This document shows positions 10,197 through 17,161 of a DNA stretch of 64,000 bases, piece after piece (the first letter of the stretch is position 1; each line of letters begins with the position of its first letter). Under the pieces are notes generated by a model. The model was given only the letters and a program-made list of their open reading frames with translations. It was not told where the DNA came from and ran no database searches. Both the position numbers and the translations under genes were made by a program. The stretch covers positions 248,001-312,000 of the forward strand of contig CAWFVG010000004.1 in assembly GCA_963819185.1 (NCBI GenBank), read 5' to 3'. The DNA is from Palsa-187 sp963819185 (GTDB lineage Bacteria; Acidobacteriota; Terriglobia; Bryobacterales; Bryobacteraceae).

Positions 10197-10343
10197 ATGA
10201 ACAAGCTCCTGGACGCGTTGAAGCGCCTGATTACAGGTAAGCGGAATCCGCCCGAAGATCCGTATTCCTACGTGACCGCACCCAAGAAGCCGAAGCCTCC
10301 TTATCGGAGCGCGGCCGCCGTCGCGGAGCGTCCTGAAGAGTAG
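10197..10343 (+). CDS. Small hypothetical protein (48 aa)
   Basis: A short open frame from an ATG at 10197 with a plausible GAGGG ribosome-binding sequence immediately upstream, ending in TAG at 10341-10343. The product is basic and proline-rich. Its N-terminus (MNKLLDALKRLITGK) could form an amphipathic helix, and its tail (PEDPYSYVTAPKKPKPP) looks disordered. It sits 12 bases after dnaE2 and just before a toxin-antitoxin module. I do not recognise a family. Coding status is moderately supported by start context only. Confidence 0.45.
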   Translation: MNKLLDALKRLITGKRNPPEDPYSYVTAPKKPKPPYRSAAAVAERPEE

Positions 10344-10346
10344 CCG

Positions 10347-10371
10347 CTTTACTTTTCGCTAAAATGTAAAG
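10347..10371 (+). promoter_or_regulatory. Inverted repeat and -10 element of vapBC-like module
   Basis: CTTTAC at 10347-10352 is mirrored by GTAAAG at 10366-10371, with a TAAAAT -10-like hexamer between them at 10360-10365. The antitoxin ATG is at 10374, so a transcript from this -10 would have almost no leader. An inverted repeat over the -10 is the usual place for autorepression by an AbrB-type antitoxin. No convincing -35 is visible. Confidence 0.4.
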
Positions 10372-10373
10372 TT

Positions 10374-10592
10374 ATGGAAGCGACTCTTTCCAGCAAGAAT
10401 CAGATCGTCATTCCTAAAGAGGCTCGCGAAGCCTTGGGAGTGAAGCCCGGCGACAAGCTCCTGGTAGTCGTGCACGGGAAGACTTTGACCGTACTGCAGA
10501 AGCCCAAATCATTCAGCAAAGCGATCGAAGGACTGGCCAAGGGCCTCTACCCGCCCGACTACCTCAAGAAGGAGCGTGAAAGCTGGAAATAG
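10374..10592 (+). CDS. AbrB/SpoVT-type antitoxin (VapB-like)
   Basis: A 72-residue swapped-hairpin AbrB-fold protein. The signature SSKNQIVIPKEAREALGVKPGDKL occupies residues 6-29, followed by a beta-strand and a short basic tail that would bind the toxin. Antitoxins of this type neutralise a PIN-domain toxin and repress their own promoter; an inverted repeat overlaps the presumed -10 just upstream. The PIN-domain gene follows immediately (its TTG start is six bases after this stop, or overlaps if an upstream CTG is used). The pair is therefore a type II toxin-antitoxin module. Confidence 0.88.
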   Translation: MEATLSSKNQIVIPKEAREALGVKPGDKLLVVVHGKTLTVLQKPKSFSKAIEGLAKGLYPPDYLKKERESWK

Positions 10593-10597
10593 CTCGC

Positions 10598-11035
10598 TTG
10601 GACACCTTCCTGCGAGCACATCGCCGCGTTGCCCTCGACACCAGCATCTTCATCTACAAGCTCGACCCCAGTCCCCGCTACATTACTTTGGCTCGCCGCG
10701 TGTTCGACTGGATTGAACAGTCGGACTGCCAGGCCGTTACATCCACGATTACCATGACCGAACTGCTGGTGAGACCGATTCGTGAGTTGAATCGCAAGGA
10801 AGTGGATGCAATCCAGGGCTTCTTGACTATTTTCCCTAATCTGGAATGGATTGCCTCGGATCTGGAAATCGCGAGCACCGCCGCTGAAATCCGGGCGCAC
10901 CACAACCTGAAAGTCGCCGACGCTCTGCAAGCCGCTACCGCCATCCACGCCAGCGCCAGCGGCCTCATCGCCAACGACGCCGTCTTCCGCCGTGTGCCGG
11001 CTTTCGAGACACTGCTCTTCGATGAGCTCCTCTAA
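10598..11035 (+). CDS. PIN-domain toxin (VapC-like)
   Basis: A PIN-domain ribonuclease of about 145 residues, the toxin partner of the AbrB-type antitoxin just upstream. The first acidic residue lies in ALDTSIFIYKLD, the second in TMTELLVRP, and the third in KVADALQAATA; a fourth falls in IANDAVFRR. Together these form the metal-binding site. VapC toxins typically cleave tRNA or rRNA. The start given is TTG at 10598; a CTG at 10583, overlapping the antitoxin stop, is an alternative that would add five residues. Its final codons overlap a fragment that resembles the start of rsmB. Confidence 0.88.
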   Translation: MDTFLRAHRRVALDTSIFIYKLDPSPRYITLARRVFDWIEQSDCQAVTSTITMTELLVRPIRELNRKEVDAIQGFLTIFPNLEWIASDLEIASTAAEIRAHHNLKVADALQAATAIHASASGLIANDAVFRRVPAFETLLFDELL

Positions 11036-11085
11036 ACTGTCCACCGCGCGAGAGATCGCTTTCCACGTACTCAAGCGCCGTGTCA
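11022..11085 (+). pseudogene. Duplicated 5' fragment of rsmB
   Basis: From the ATG at 11022 the frame reads MSSSKLSTAREIAFHVLKRR, close to the first 21 residues of the intact rsmB at 11731 (MTTASSKSISPAREIAFDVLKR). At DNA level the core segment around 11048-11077 differs from its counterpart at only about three of 30 positions. Homology stops near 11080, where the convergent second PIN toxin gene ends. This is a scar of an insertion or duplication that left a copy of the rsmB start on each side of the second toxin-antitoxin pair. Confidence 0.7.
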
Positions 11086-11475
11086 GCGTCTCTGGAATCC
11101 GGGCGCCACATCCAGGCGAGCCGCCTCCGCAAACGCCCGGAAATCGCGATCCCGCGTCAGCAACGGCACGCCGCCATCGAGGCAGCTTTGCGCGATGAGG
11201 GCGTCGCCGAGCCTCGCTTTCCGGCGTTTGGCCAGCACTTTCGCCCGTAATACGCCTGCCCGCTGCCAATATCCCGGCGTTGGCTCAATCAGCGGCACAT
11301 CCGAAAGCATGGACGAAACGCCAGACGGCAGTTCCGGATCACTCAGCAACTCGGTGAGTACCGCCGGGGCCATCACCACGTGGCGATCCCGAAGCGCGCG
11401 ATCGAGCAGATCGACATCCTCGCCACGCTCCCCTTCCAGATACGCGATCCAGGTACTCGAGTCCGCGGCGATCAC
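11083..11475 (-). CDS. PIN-domain toxin (second VapC-like)
   Basis: A 130-residue PIN-domain protein with the acidic quartet visible: AADSSTWIAYLEG near the N-terminus, LTELLSDP, RLGDALIAQSCLD, and LLTRDRDFRAFAE near the C-terminus. It is unrelated in detail to the toxin 50 bases away on the other strand. Its start overlaps the end of the antitoxin gene by four bases, indicating translational coupling in the usual antitoxin-first order. Its stop lies inside the rsmB-like fragment, so insertion of this module probably created that scar. Confidence 0.87.
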   Translation of the reverse strand: MIAADSSTWIAYLEGERGEDVDLLDRALRDRHVVMAPAVLTELLSDPELPSGVSSMLSDVPLIEPTPGYWQRAGVLRAKVLAKRRKARLGDALIAQSCLDGGVPLLTRDRDFRAFAEAARLDVAPGFQRR

Positions 11476-11675
11476 CGGTCGGCTTTTAACTCCGCCAGAC
11501 TTCGAGAAAACCGGACCTTGCCCCGCAGTTGGCGCAGCCGCGCATATGTCTCCGACGCCGCCACCAACTCCAGCCCGGCGCGGACGGTCTGCGTAATTCC
11601 CGTTCCACTGGCTCGCTGCGCTTTTTCGAGCAGCCGCGGAGGCACTTGTATCGTGATTTTGCGCGCTGGCTCCAT
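11472..11675 (-). CDS. VapB-like antitoxin of the second module
   Basis: A 67-residue protein with an N-terminal ribbon-helix-helix-like segment (KITIQVPPRLLEKAQRASG, then ITQTVRAGLELVA) and a charged C-terminal tail (RGKVRFSRSLAELKADR) suited to wrapping a toxin. Its stop overlaps the start of the PIN toxin by four bases. An imperfect inverted repeat lies just upstream at 11695-11720. It belongs to the ribbon-helix-helix VapB group rather than the AbrB-fold group used by the neighbouring module. Confidence 0.8.
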   Translation of the reverse strand: MEPARKITIQVPPRLLEKAQRASGTGITQTVRAGLELVAASETYARLRQLRGKVRFSRSLAELKADR

Positions 11676-11694
11676 CGATTAAGTTTACCGTATC

Positions 11695-11720
11695 GAATGC
11701 CAGTATCCTATATGGTATTC
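11695..11720 (-). promoter_or_regulatory. Candidate operator between vapB2 and rsmB
   Basis: The 55-base gap between the divergent antitoxin and rsmB genes contains an imperfect inverted repeat with GAAT at 11695-11698 and ATTC at 11717-11720, matching in about seven positions per arm around an AT-rich centre. The position fits an antitoxin-toxin operator and could also affect rsmB. Evidence is symmetry and location only. Confidence 0.3.
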
Positions 11721-11730
11721 GCGCTTTCTC

Positions 11731-12813
11731 ATGACGACGGCCTCATCCAAATCCATTTCTCCCGCCCGCGAGATCGCTTTCGACGTCCTCAAGCGCGTCC
11801 ACGGCGGCGGATTCGCGTCGGACCTGCTGCGCAAGGAATCCGAGGGCGCCGATCCGCGCGACGCATCGCTGGCGGAGGCCATCGTGTTCGGATGCCTCCG
11901 GTTTCAGGCACAGCTCGATTTCCTGATCGGCTACTTTTCCGGCCGGCCAGGCGCCAAGTTGGACGAAGAGGTCCGCATCGCGCTGCGCATGGGCATCTAT
12001 CAACTTCGCTATCTCCAGCGCATCCCCGCACACGCCGCGGTAACGGAGAGCGTCGAACTGGTGAAACGCGCCCACAAGCGCTCCGCCGCCGGGCTGGTGA
12101 ACGCAGTGCTGCGCAAGGTGAACCGCAAGCAGGTCGAGTGGCCGGACCGGCCCACCGCACTGAGCATTCCCGCATGGATGCTGGAGCGCTGGGACCGGCA
12201 GTACAGTGAGGAAACCGCATCGCTGATCGCCACGGCCGCGCTTCAGGAACCGGAGGATGCCGTTAATCCAATCACCGGACGGAAACAAGACTCTGGCTCG
12301 CAGGCAATCGTGCCGCTGTTGGGGATCGAGCCGGGGATGACCGTGCTGGATCTATGCGCCGCGCCCGGCAACAAGACCGCGCAGGCATTAGCGGCGGGCG
12401 GTAAAGTCATCGCTTGCGACCGCAGGCTTTCCCGCCTGGCCGAGGTTCCAAAGGAAGCAGATCGCGTGGTTTTGGACGCTGGCGCTTACGCGCTCCCTTT
12501 TGGTGTGAAATTCGATCGGATCCTGGTCGACGCGCCCTGCTCCGGGACAGGGACCCTGGGGAGAAACCCGGAGATCAAGTGGCGAATGAAGCCGGAGGAA
12601 CTCCCCCGGTTTGCCGCACTGCAGAGAAGCATCCTGGACCACTCGCTGGAGCATCTGAAGCCCGAAGGGCGGCTGGTTTATTCCACCTGTTCGCTGGAGC
12701 GGGAAGAAAATGAAAGCGTCATCGCGGGGCTGCCGGTGGAGAAAGTGCAGAGCTGGATTCCAGGGCGGGATCGCGGGGACGGCTTCTTCGCGGCTGTCAT
12801 AAGCTGCCTGTGA
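11731..12813 (+). CDS. rsmB: 16S rRNA (cytosine-5-)-methyltransferase RsmB
   Basis: SAM-dependent enzyme that methylates C967 of 16S rRNA. The N-terminal NusB-like RNA-binding domain (about residues 1-130) includes the family-typical RIPAHAAVTESVELVKR. The Rossmann methyltransferase domain has the SAM-binding LDLCAAPGNKT. The two conserved cysteines of m5C methyltransferases lie in DAPCSGTGTLGRNPEIKW and LVYSTCSLEREENE. At 360 residues it is shorter than the roughly 430 of the E. coli enzyme, mainly in the linker between domains and at the C-terminus. rpe follows 57 bases downstream, and the next three genes are also codirectional. Confidence 0.92.
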   Translation: MTTASSKSISPAREIAFDVLKRVHGGGFASDLLRKESEGADPRDASLAEAIVFGCLRFQAQLDFLIGYFSGRPGAKLDEEVRIALRMGIYQLRYLQRIPAHAAVTESVELVKRAHKRSAAGLVNAVLRKVNRKQVEWPDRPTALSIPAWMLERWDRQYSEETASLIATAALQEPEDAVNPITGRKQDSGSQAIVPLLGIEPGMTVLDLCAAPGNKTAQALAAGGKVIACDRRLSRLAEVPKEADRVVLDAGAYALPFGVKFDRILVDAPCSGTGTLGRNPEIKWRMKPEELPRFAALQRSILDHSLEHLKPEGRLVYSTCSLEREENESVIAGLPVEKVQSWIPGRDRGDGFFAAVISCL

Positions 12814-12870
12814 TAGCATCAATAGATAAGCGGGTCGCTCCATAAGCAACGCTTCATTTAGCAAGGCCTC

Positions 12871-13545
12871 ATGATCGAAATCCTTCCATCCATCCTGGCG
12901 GCGAATTTTGCACGCCTGGGCGAGCAGGTGGCCCAGGTGGAAGCGGCTGGGGCGCGGATGCTGCACGTGGATGTGATGGATGGGCACTTCGTGCCGAATC
13001 TGACTCTGGGTCCTCCGGTGGTGGAGTCGTTGCGGAAGGCAACACCGCTGCTTTTCGACGTTCACCTGATGATCGAAGACCCGGATCTATTCGCCCCCAT
13101 CTTTATCGAGGCCGGCGCCAACCACGTTCTGGTGCATCAGGAAGCGTGCCGCAATCTGGATCGAACGTTGAACATGATTCGGGAGCACGGCGCCAAGCCC
13201 GGCGTGGTGATCAATCCAGCGACGCCGGTGGCGCTGCTGGACGACATCCTCGAAATTGTGGACTCGGTGCTGATCATGAGCGTCAATCCGGGCTTTGGCG
13301 GACAGCCGTTTATCCCCAATTCCCTCCGGAAAGTGCGGGAGCTTGCCCGCCAGAGAAGGGAACGCCGATTGCAGTTCGCCATCGAGATCGACGGCGGCAT
13401 TACGCTGGAAAATGTTGGGGATGCGATTCAGGCCGGGGTGGATTGGGTAGTAGCGGGAACATCGATTTTTCACACTGTGAATCCAGGGACCGCTTTTCAG
13501 CAGATGCGGCAGGCAGCCCTGGAGGCGTCGAGAGTCACGGTTTAG
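12871..13545 (+). CDS. rpe: Ribulose-phosphate 3-epimerase
   Basis: TIM-barrel enzyme interconverting ribulose 5-phosphate and xylulose 5-phosphate in the pentose phosphate pathway. At 224 residues it has family length. Metal and catalytic motifs are all visible: the PSILAANFARL start, HVDVMDGHFVPN, DVHLMI, the SVNPGFGGQPF phosphate loop segment, EIDGGI with the catalytic Asp, and VVAGTSIF at the phosphate site. It lies between rsmB and a BamD-like gene on the same strand with short gaps, so co-transcription is likely. Confidence 0.97.
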   Translation: MIEILPSILAANFARLGEQVAQVEAAGARMLHVDVMDGHFVPNLTLGPPVVESLRKATPLLFDVHLMIEDPDLFAPIFIEAGANHVLVHQEACRNLDRTLNMIREHGAKPGVVINPATPVALLDDILEIVDSVLIMSVNPGFGGQPFIPNSLRKVRELARQRRERRLQFAIEIDGGITLENVGDAIQAGVDWVVAGTSIFHTVNPGTAFQQMRQAALEASRVTV

Positions 13546-13563
13546 AAGCAGGAGACGAACCTT

Positions 13564-14859
13564 ATGAGCGTGGTACTGAAGTTGGGGCGTTGGGCGGCGG
13601 TTGTGGCGGCTTCCTTAGCGGCGTGCTCCTGCGGATTCCATCACACCAAATACCAGAATCCCATCAGCAAGGACACACAACAGCCCGACAAATTGCTGTA
13701 CGACAAGGCCGTCAAGGATCTGCAAAAGGGCCATTATGAGATGGCGCGGCTGACTCTCAATACGCTGATCAACACCTACGACACCAGCGAGTATCTGGCG
13801 AAAGCCAAGCTGGCCATCGCCGATAGCTGGTACAACGAAGGCGGCGTCTCCGGATTGGCGCAAGCAGAGCAGGAATACAAGGATTTCGAGCTGTACTTCC
13901 CCACCATGCCTGAGGCATCCGAAGCGCAATACAAGATCTGCAAAACTCACATCGAACAGATGAACAAGCCGGACCGGGACAGCAATCAAGCCTTGCGCGC
14001 GGAACAGGAATGCAAGCAACTGGTGCTGCAGTACCCCAACTCCAAGTATGTTCCGGAAGCCGAACAGAGCCTGCGTAACATTGACGAGGCGCTGGCCGAA
14101 GGCGAGATGCGCGTGGGAAACATGTATTACCAAAAGGGATCGCGCTCGTCTGCGGCGAACCGTTTTGCAGGTATCGTCGACCAGTATCCGCTCTACAGCC
14201 GCGTGGATGAGGCGCTATGGAAAGAGGCCGACGCGTACCTCGGGTTGGGCGGCCGGATGCGGCCCTTTGCTGTCGAAGCGCTGCAGAAGATCGTGCGCGA
14301 TTACCCTCTGAGCGAGTACGTCGAGCCGGCCAAGAAGAAGCTGCACGATCTGGAGGCAGAAATTCCAGCGTCGGACCCCGCCGCCTACGCCCGCATGAAG
14401 TATGAGCAAGAGAATCGCACCAAGACCTCCGTACTGCACAACATGACCGGATTCCTCCGGTCGGAGCCGGACACCACGATGGCGGCCAAGACTGGAACTC
14501 CGGCGATGAATCCTCCCAAGCAATTGATCCCGGTCAATGTGCCCAGGAAGGACGGGACCGGCGCTGCGGGCGGATTCAACGGCGACGTGACGGTGGCGCC
14601 GGTGGCCGCGAATGGATCGCCCCAGGCTACTCCGGCGGCTGCTGTCACTGATGGCGCGAACGCAAGTGCGAGCAATACTCAGAAGCAAGACGCCGCGGCG
14701 AACACCAAAGACAACAACAAGAAGTCCAAGAACGACAAGAAAAACAACAAGAAGAACCAGAAGCAGGACACCGCTAAACAGGACAATTCCGCAGCTGCAA
14801 CCGCAACGGCTCCGGCTTCCGCACCCGACCAAACCCAGCCTGCCAGCCCGAAGCCCTAA
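13564..14859 (+). CDS. bamD: BamD/YfiO-like outer membrane assembly lipoprotein
   Basis: A 431-residue predicted lipoprotein. The signal peptide ends in a lipobox (SLAACSC, Cys near residue 20). Residues 35-275 contain about five TPR-like units in the BamD pattern (KLLYDKAVKDLQKGHYEMAR, LAKAKLAIADSWY, EAEQEYKDFELYFP, SKYVPEAEQSL, SRVDEALWKEADAYL). BamD binds BamA and helps insert beta-barrel proteins into the outer membrane. The C-terminal 150 residues are an added low-complexity tail rich in Ala, Lys and Asn, with KKSKNDKKNNKKN, absent from proteobacterial BamD. That tail could interact with peptidoglycan or nucleic acid, but its role is unknown. Confidence 0.85.
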   Translation: MSVVLKLGRWAAVVAASLAACSCGFHHTKYQNPISKDTQQPDKLLYDKAVKDLQKGHYEMARLTLNTLINTYDTSEYLAKAKLAIADSWYNEGGVSGLAQAEQEYKDFELYFPTMPEASEAQYKICKTHIEQMNKPDRDSNQALRAEQECKQLVLQYPNSKYVPEAEQSLRNIDEALAEGEMRVGNMYYQKGSRSSAANRFAGIVDQYPLYSRVDEALWKEADAYLGLGGRMRPFAVEALQKIVRDYPLSEYVEPAKKKLHDLEAEIPASDPAAYARMKYEQENRTKTSVLHNMTGFLRSEPDTTMAAKTGTPAMNPPKQLIPVNVPRKDGTGAAGGFNGDVTVAPVAANGSPQATPAAAVTDGANASASNTQKQDAAANTKDNNKKSKNDKKNNKKNQKQDTAKQDNSAAATATAPASAPDQTQPASPKP

Positions 14860-14898
14860 CTTTACGAGTTGGGGTCTTGTAAGTTAAGTTCTTGGTGG

Positions 14899-15459
14899 AT
14901 GAGCATTATCCTTCTGGCTGACGACAGCCCCCACGCGCTGCGCATGGGGGAGCGCATCTTGCAGGAAGAGGGCTACCAGGTGGTCAGCATCACCGACGGC
15001 GACACGGCCATGCTGCGGATGGCGGACGTGGATCCGGACCTGGTGATCGCGGACGCGTTCCTGCCCGGGCGCGGCGGATTCGAATTGTGCCGCTACATCA
15101 AGACGCATCACCGTCATACCAGAGTGATTCTGACCGCGGGATTGTTGGAACGGCTGGACGAATCGGCAGCGCGGCAGTCCGGCTGCGACGCGATTTTACG
15201 CAAGCCTTTTGAAGCTTCCGTGGTAATGCCAACGATCCGCCCGCTGGTGCAGGAAGCGCAACTGGCCCGAGGATTGTTCGCCGAAGCTTTGGCGGGCGTT
15301 GCGCCAGAGCCCATCTCCGACGCCGCCGCCGCCCCCGTCCGGCCCCAGCCGCCCGACCCCAAGCGCGTGGAGGCGGCTATCGTGCTGGCCCTTAACGCCG
15401 CGATGCCGGCGCTGGTCCGCGAAATCACAGAGAAAGTTTTGATAGCCTTAGGTCATTAA
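14899..15459 (+). CDS. Response regulator with receiver domain and short C-terminal tail
   Basis: About 186 residues. The start is set at ATG 14899 (MSIILLADDS) because GGTGG lies just upstream and the receiver fold begins here. Residues 1-120 are a CheY-like receiver: paired acids in LLADDS, phospho-acceptor Asp in VIADAFLPGRGG, Thr in VILTAG, and Lys in ILRKPF. The remaining 65 residues are Ala/Pro-rich followed by a helix (VEAAIVLALNAAMPALVREI). No DNA-binding output domain is seen. No cognate kinase is adjacent. The yajQ homologue begins 15 bases downstream. Confidence 0.85.
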   Translation: MSIILLADDSPHALRMGERILQEEGYQVVSITDGDTAMLRMADVDPDLVIADAFLPGRGGFELCRYIKTHHRHTRVILTAGLLERLDESAARQSGCDAILRKPFEASVVMPTIRPLVQEAQLARGLFAEALAGVAPEPISDAAAAPVRPQPPDPKRVEAAIVLALNAAMPALVREITEKVLIALGH

Positions 15460-15474
15460 TGCCCGATAACCCCC

Positions 15475-15975
15475 ATGCCAGATAACACCTTCGACGTGGT
15501 CTCCAAAGTCGAGCTGCCGGAAGTGTCCAACGCCGTGCAGCAGACCATCAAGGAAGTTCAGCAGCGCTACGATCTGAAGGACTCGAAAACCACCGTCGAG
15601 CTGAACGAAAAGGATTTCAAGCTCACGCTGCACAGCCAGGATGAGTTCAAGCTCCGCGCGGTGCTGGATATTTTGAAACAGAAGCTGGTGAAGCGCCAGG
15701 TGCCCTTGAAGGCGTTGACTTATGGGGTAATCGCTCCGGCGGCCAGCTCCACGGTGCGCCAGGAAATCAGCTTGCAGCAAGGCATTCCGATCGAGAAGGC
15801 GCGCGAGATCGTGCGGGTCATCAAGGACAGCAAGAAAAAGGTGCAGGCCTCGATCCAAGGCGATCTGGTGCGCGTGTCCGGCAAAGACCGCGATTCCTTG
15901 CAGGAGATCATCGCCCTGCTGCGCGCCACCGATTTCGGCATCGACATGCAGTTCACCAACTACCGGTCGAACTAG
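15475..15975 (+). CDS. yajQ: YajQ-family cyclic nucleotide-binding protein
   Basis: A 166-residue member of the YajQ family (two ferredoxin-like domains), members of which bind cyclic di-GMP in some bacteria and modulate transcription regulators. Diagnostic sequences are FDVVSKVELPEVSNAV near the N-terminus, QRYDLKDSKTTVELNEKD, and the C-terminal GKDRDSLQEIIALLR with QFTNYRSN at the end. Length matches the family. It follows a receiver-domain gene by 15 bases and precedes an alpha/beta hydrolase by 17, suggesting a shared transcript. The actual ligand here is not known. Confidence 0.93.
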   Translation: MPDNTFDVVSKVELPEVSNAVQQTIKEVQQRYDLKDSKTTVELNEKDFKLTLHSQDEFKLRAVLDILKQKLVKRQVPLKALTYGVIAPAASSTVRQEISLQQGIPIEKAREIVRVIKDSKKKVQASIQGDLVRVSGKDRDSLQEIIALLRATDFGIDMQFTNYRSN

Positions 15976-15992
15976 GCTTCGGCACGCAAGAT

Positions 15993-16613
15993 TTGGCGCG
16001 CAAGATAGAGTCGTTGTTCCTGGACGGACCGGCGGGGCGGCTGGAGGCGCTGCTCGAAGAGCCGGAGGACGGTGAAATCCGGGAAGCCGCCCTGGTGTGC
16101 CATCCGCATCCGCAGCATGGCGGCACCATGCACAACAAGGTGGTTTTCCGCATCGCCCGCGGCTTGCGTCGCGGCGGCGCGGCCGTCGTTCGCTTCAATT
16201 ACCGCGGCGTCAATTTGAGCGCTGGCGTCTACGCAAATGGCGAAGGCGAGACGGAAGACGCCCGCGCGGTGTTGCAGTGGTTACGGAACCGGTATCCGGG
16301 GATGCCGGTGACGCTCGCCGGGTTCTCCTTCGGATCGCGCATCGCCTTACAACTCGCCTGTGGGGGAGAGCCCGCCCGCCGGGCAATTGCGGTGGGATTC
16401 CCAACCGTATACCGCGACCGGTCGTACCTGGAGAGCTGTACCGTTGCGCGCGTTTTCGTTCAGAGCACGCACGATGAGTTCGGTCCCGCCACCGATCTGG
16501 AGCAAGTGGTGGCCGCTTTACCGGAACCCAAGCGCTTGATGTTCATCGAGGCGCAGGATCATTTCTTTGCAGGGGGTTTGGAGCAATTGGAAGACGCGAT
16601 TGCGTCGCTCTAG
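15993..16613 (+). CDS. Alpha/beta hydrolase
   Basis: A 206-residue serine hydrolase of the compact family that opens with CHPHPQHGGTMHNKVV. The nucleophile elbow reads GFSFGS, the acid is probably the Asp of STHDEFGP, and the His lies in EAQDHFF, all in the expected order. Family members are predicted esterases; no substrate is established. The start is a TTG at 15993, the only reasonable initiation codon before conserved sequence. It is cotranscribed in appearance with yajQ and convergent with the next response regulator. Confidence 0.85.
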   Translation: MARKIESLFLDGPAGRLEALLEEPEDGEIREAALVCHPHPQHGGTMHNKVVFRIARGLRRGGAAVVRFNYRGVNLSAGVYANGEGETEDARAVLQWLRNRYPGMPVTLAGFSFGSRIALQLACGGEPARRAIAVGFPTVYRDRSYLESCTVARVFVQSTHDEFGPATDLEQVVAALPEPKRLMFIEAQDHFFAGGLEQLEDAIASL

Positions 16614-16633
16614 CAATTATGCGCTGGCTATTC

Positions 16634-17062
16634 TTACGCGCTGGCGAGGCGAAGCTGGCGCGAAAGGCGGCGGCTGGCTCGCTCCCCGATCAGATCGGCG
16701 ACCTTACCGAGCAATTCCGGGAGATCCTCCGGCTTGATCAGCATGGAGCTGGGCCGACGGGTGACGGGCTTGGAATTCTGATAAGTGGTGATAATGGCTG
16801 TGGCAGGCTTGTAATCCATCATCCGGGCGTGGGCCAGGACTTTGAGGCCCGCGTGCGGCGATTCCATCTGCAAGTCACTGAGAACAAGGGAGTATTTTCC
16901 CTCATCCAGCTTGTCCAACGCCTCTGCCGCGCTGGCGGCGGAGTCGACATTGTATCCGCCTGCCTCAAGCACTGTCTTGAGGGTGAGACGGGACGCGGGG
17001 TCGTCATCCACGAGGAGGACCCGCGCCATCTCGTGTTCCGGACTTCTTGCCGAGTGGCTCAT
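16634..17062 (-). CDS. Single-domain response regulator
   Basis: A CheY-like receiver: acid cluster in RVLLVDDDPASR, phospho-acceptor Asp in LVLSDLQME, the Thr position in IITTY, and Lys in MLIKPEDL. No output domain is present, so it likely works by protein contact or in a phosphorelay. The start is uncertain. MSHSARSPEH at 17062 is given; ATG at 17029 (MARVLLVDDD) or 17119 are alternatives with no better ribosome-binding site. It is convergent with the alpha/beta hydrolase gene, with a 20-base gap. Confidence 0.8.
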   Translation of the reverse strand: MSHSARSPEHEMARVLLVDDDPASRLTLKTVLEAGGYNVDSAASAAEALDKLDEGKYSLVLSDLQMESPHAGLKVLAHARMMDYKPATAIITTYQNSKPVTRRPSSMLIKPEDLPELLGKVADLIGERASRRLSRQLRLASA

Positions 17063-17161
17063 CGGTGCCTGACTAAAGTTTACCTCAAGCGGGACCGAAT
17101 CCGACCACAAGAATTTCATCGAACGTTCTTAGTACGGTCTAAACTATTGCAGGTATTATGG

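Noticed and set aside
9728..10240. C-terminal 170 residues of the unshifted dnaE2 frame
   Set aside because: The Arg/His-rich sequence is out-of-frame translation; the OB fold is encoded in the shifted frame ending at 10184.
15459..15486. Eight-codon frame MPDNPHAR just before yajQ
   Set aside because: It is a short echo of the yajQ start and ends at once; too short to support as a gene or leader peptide.
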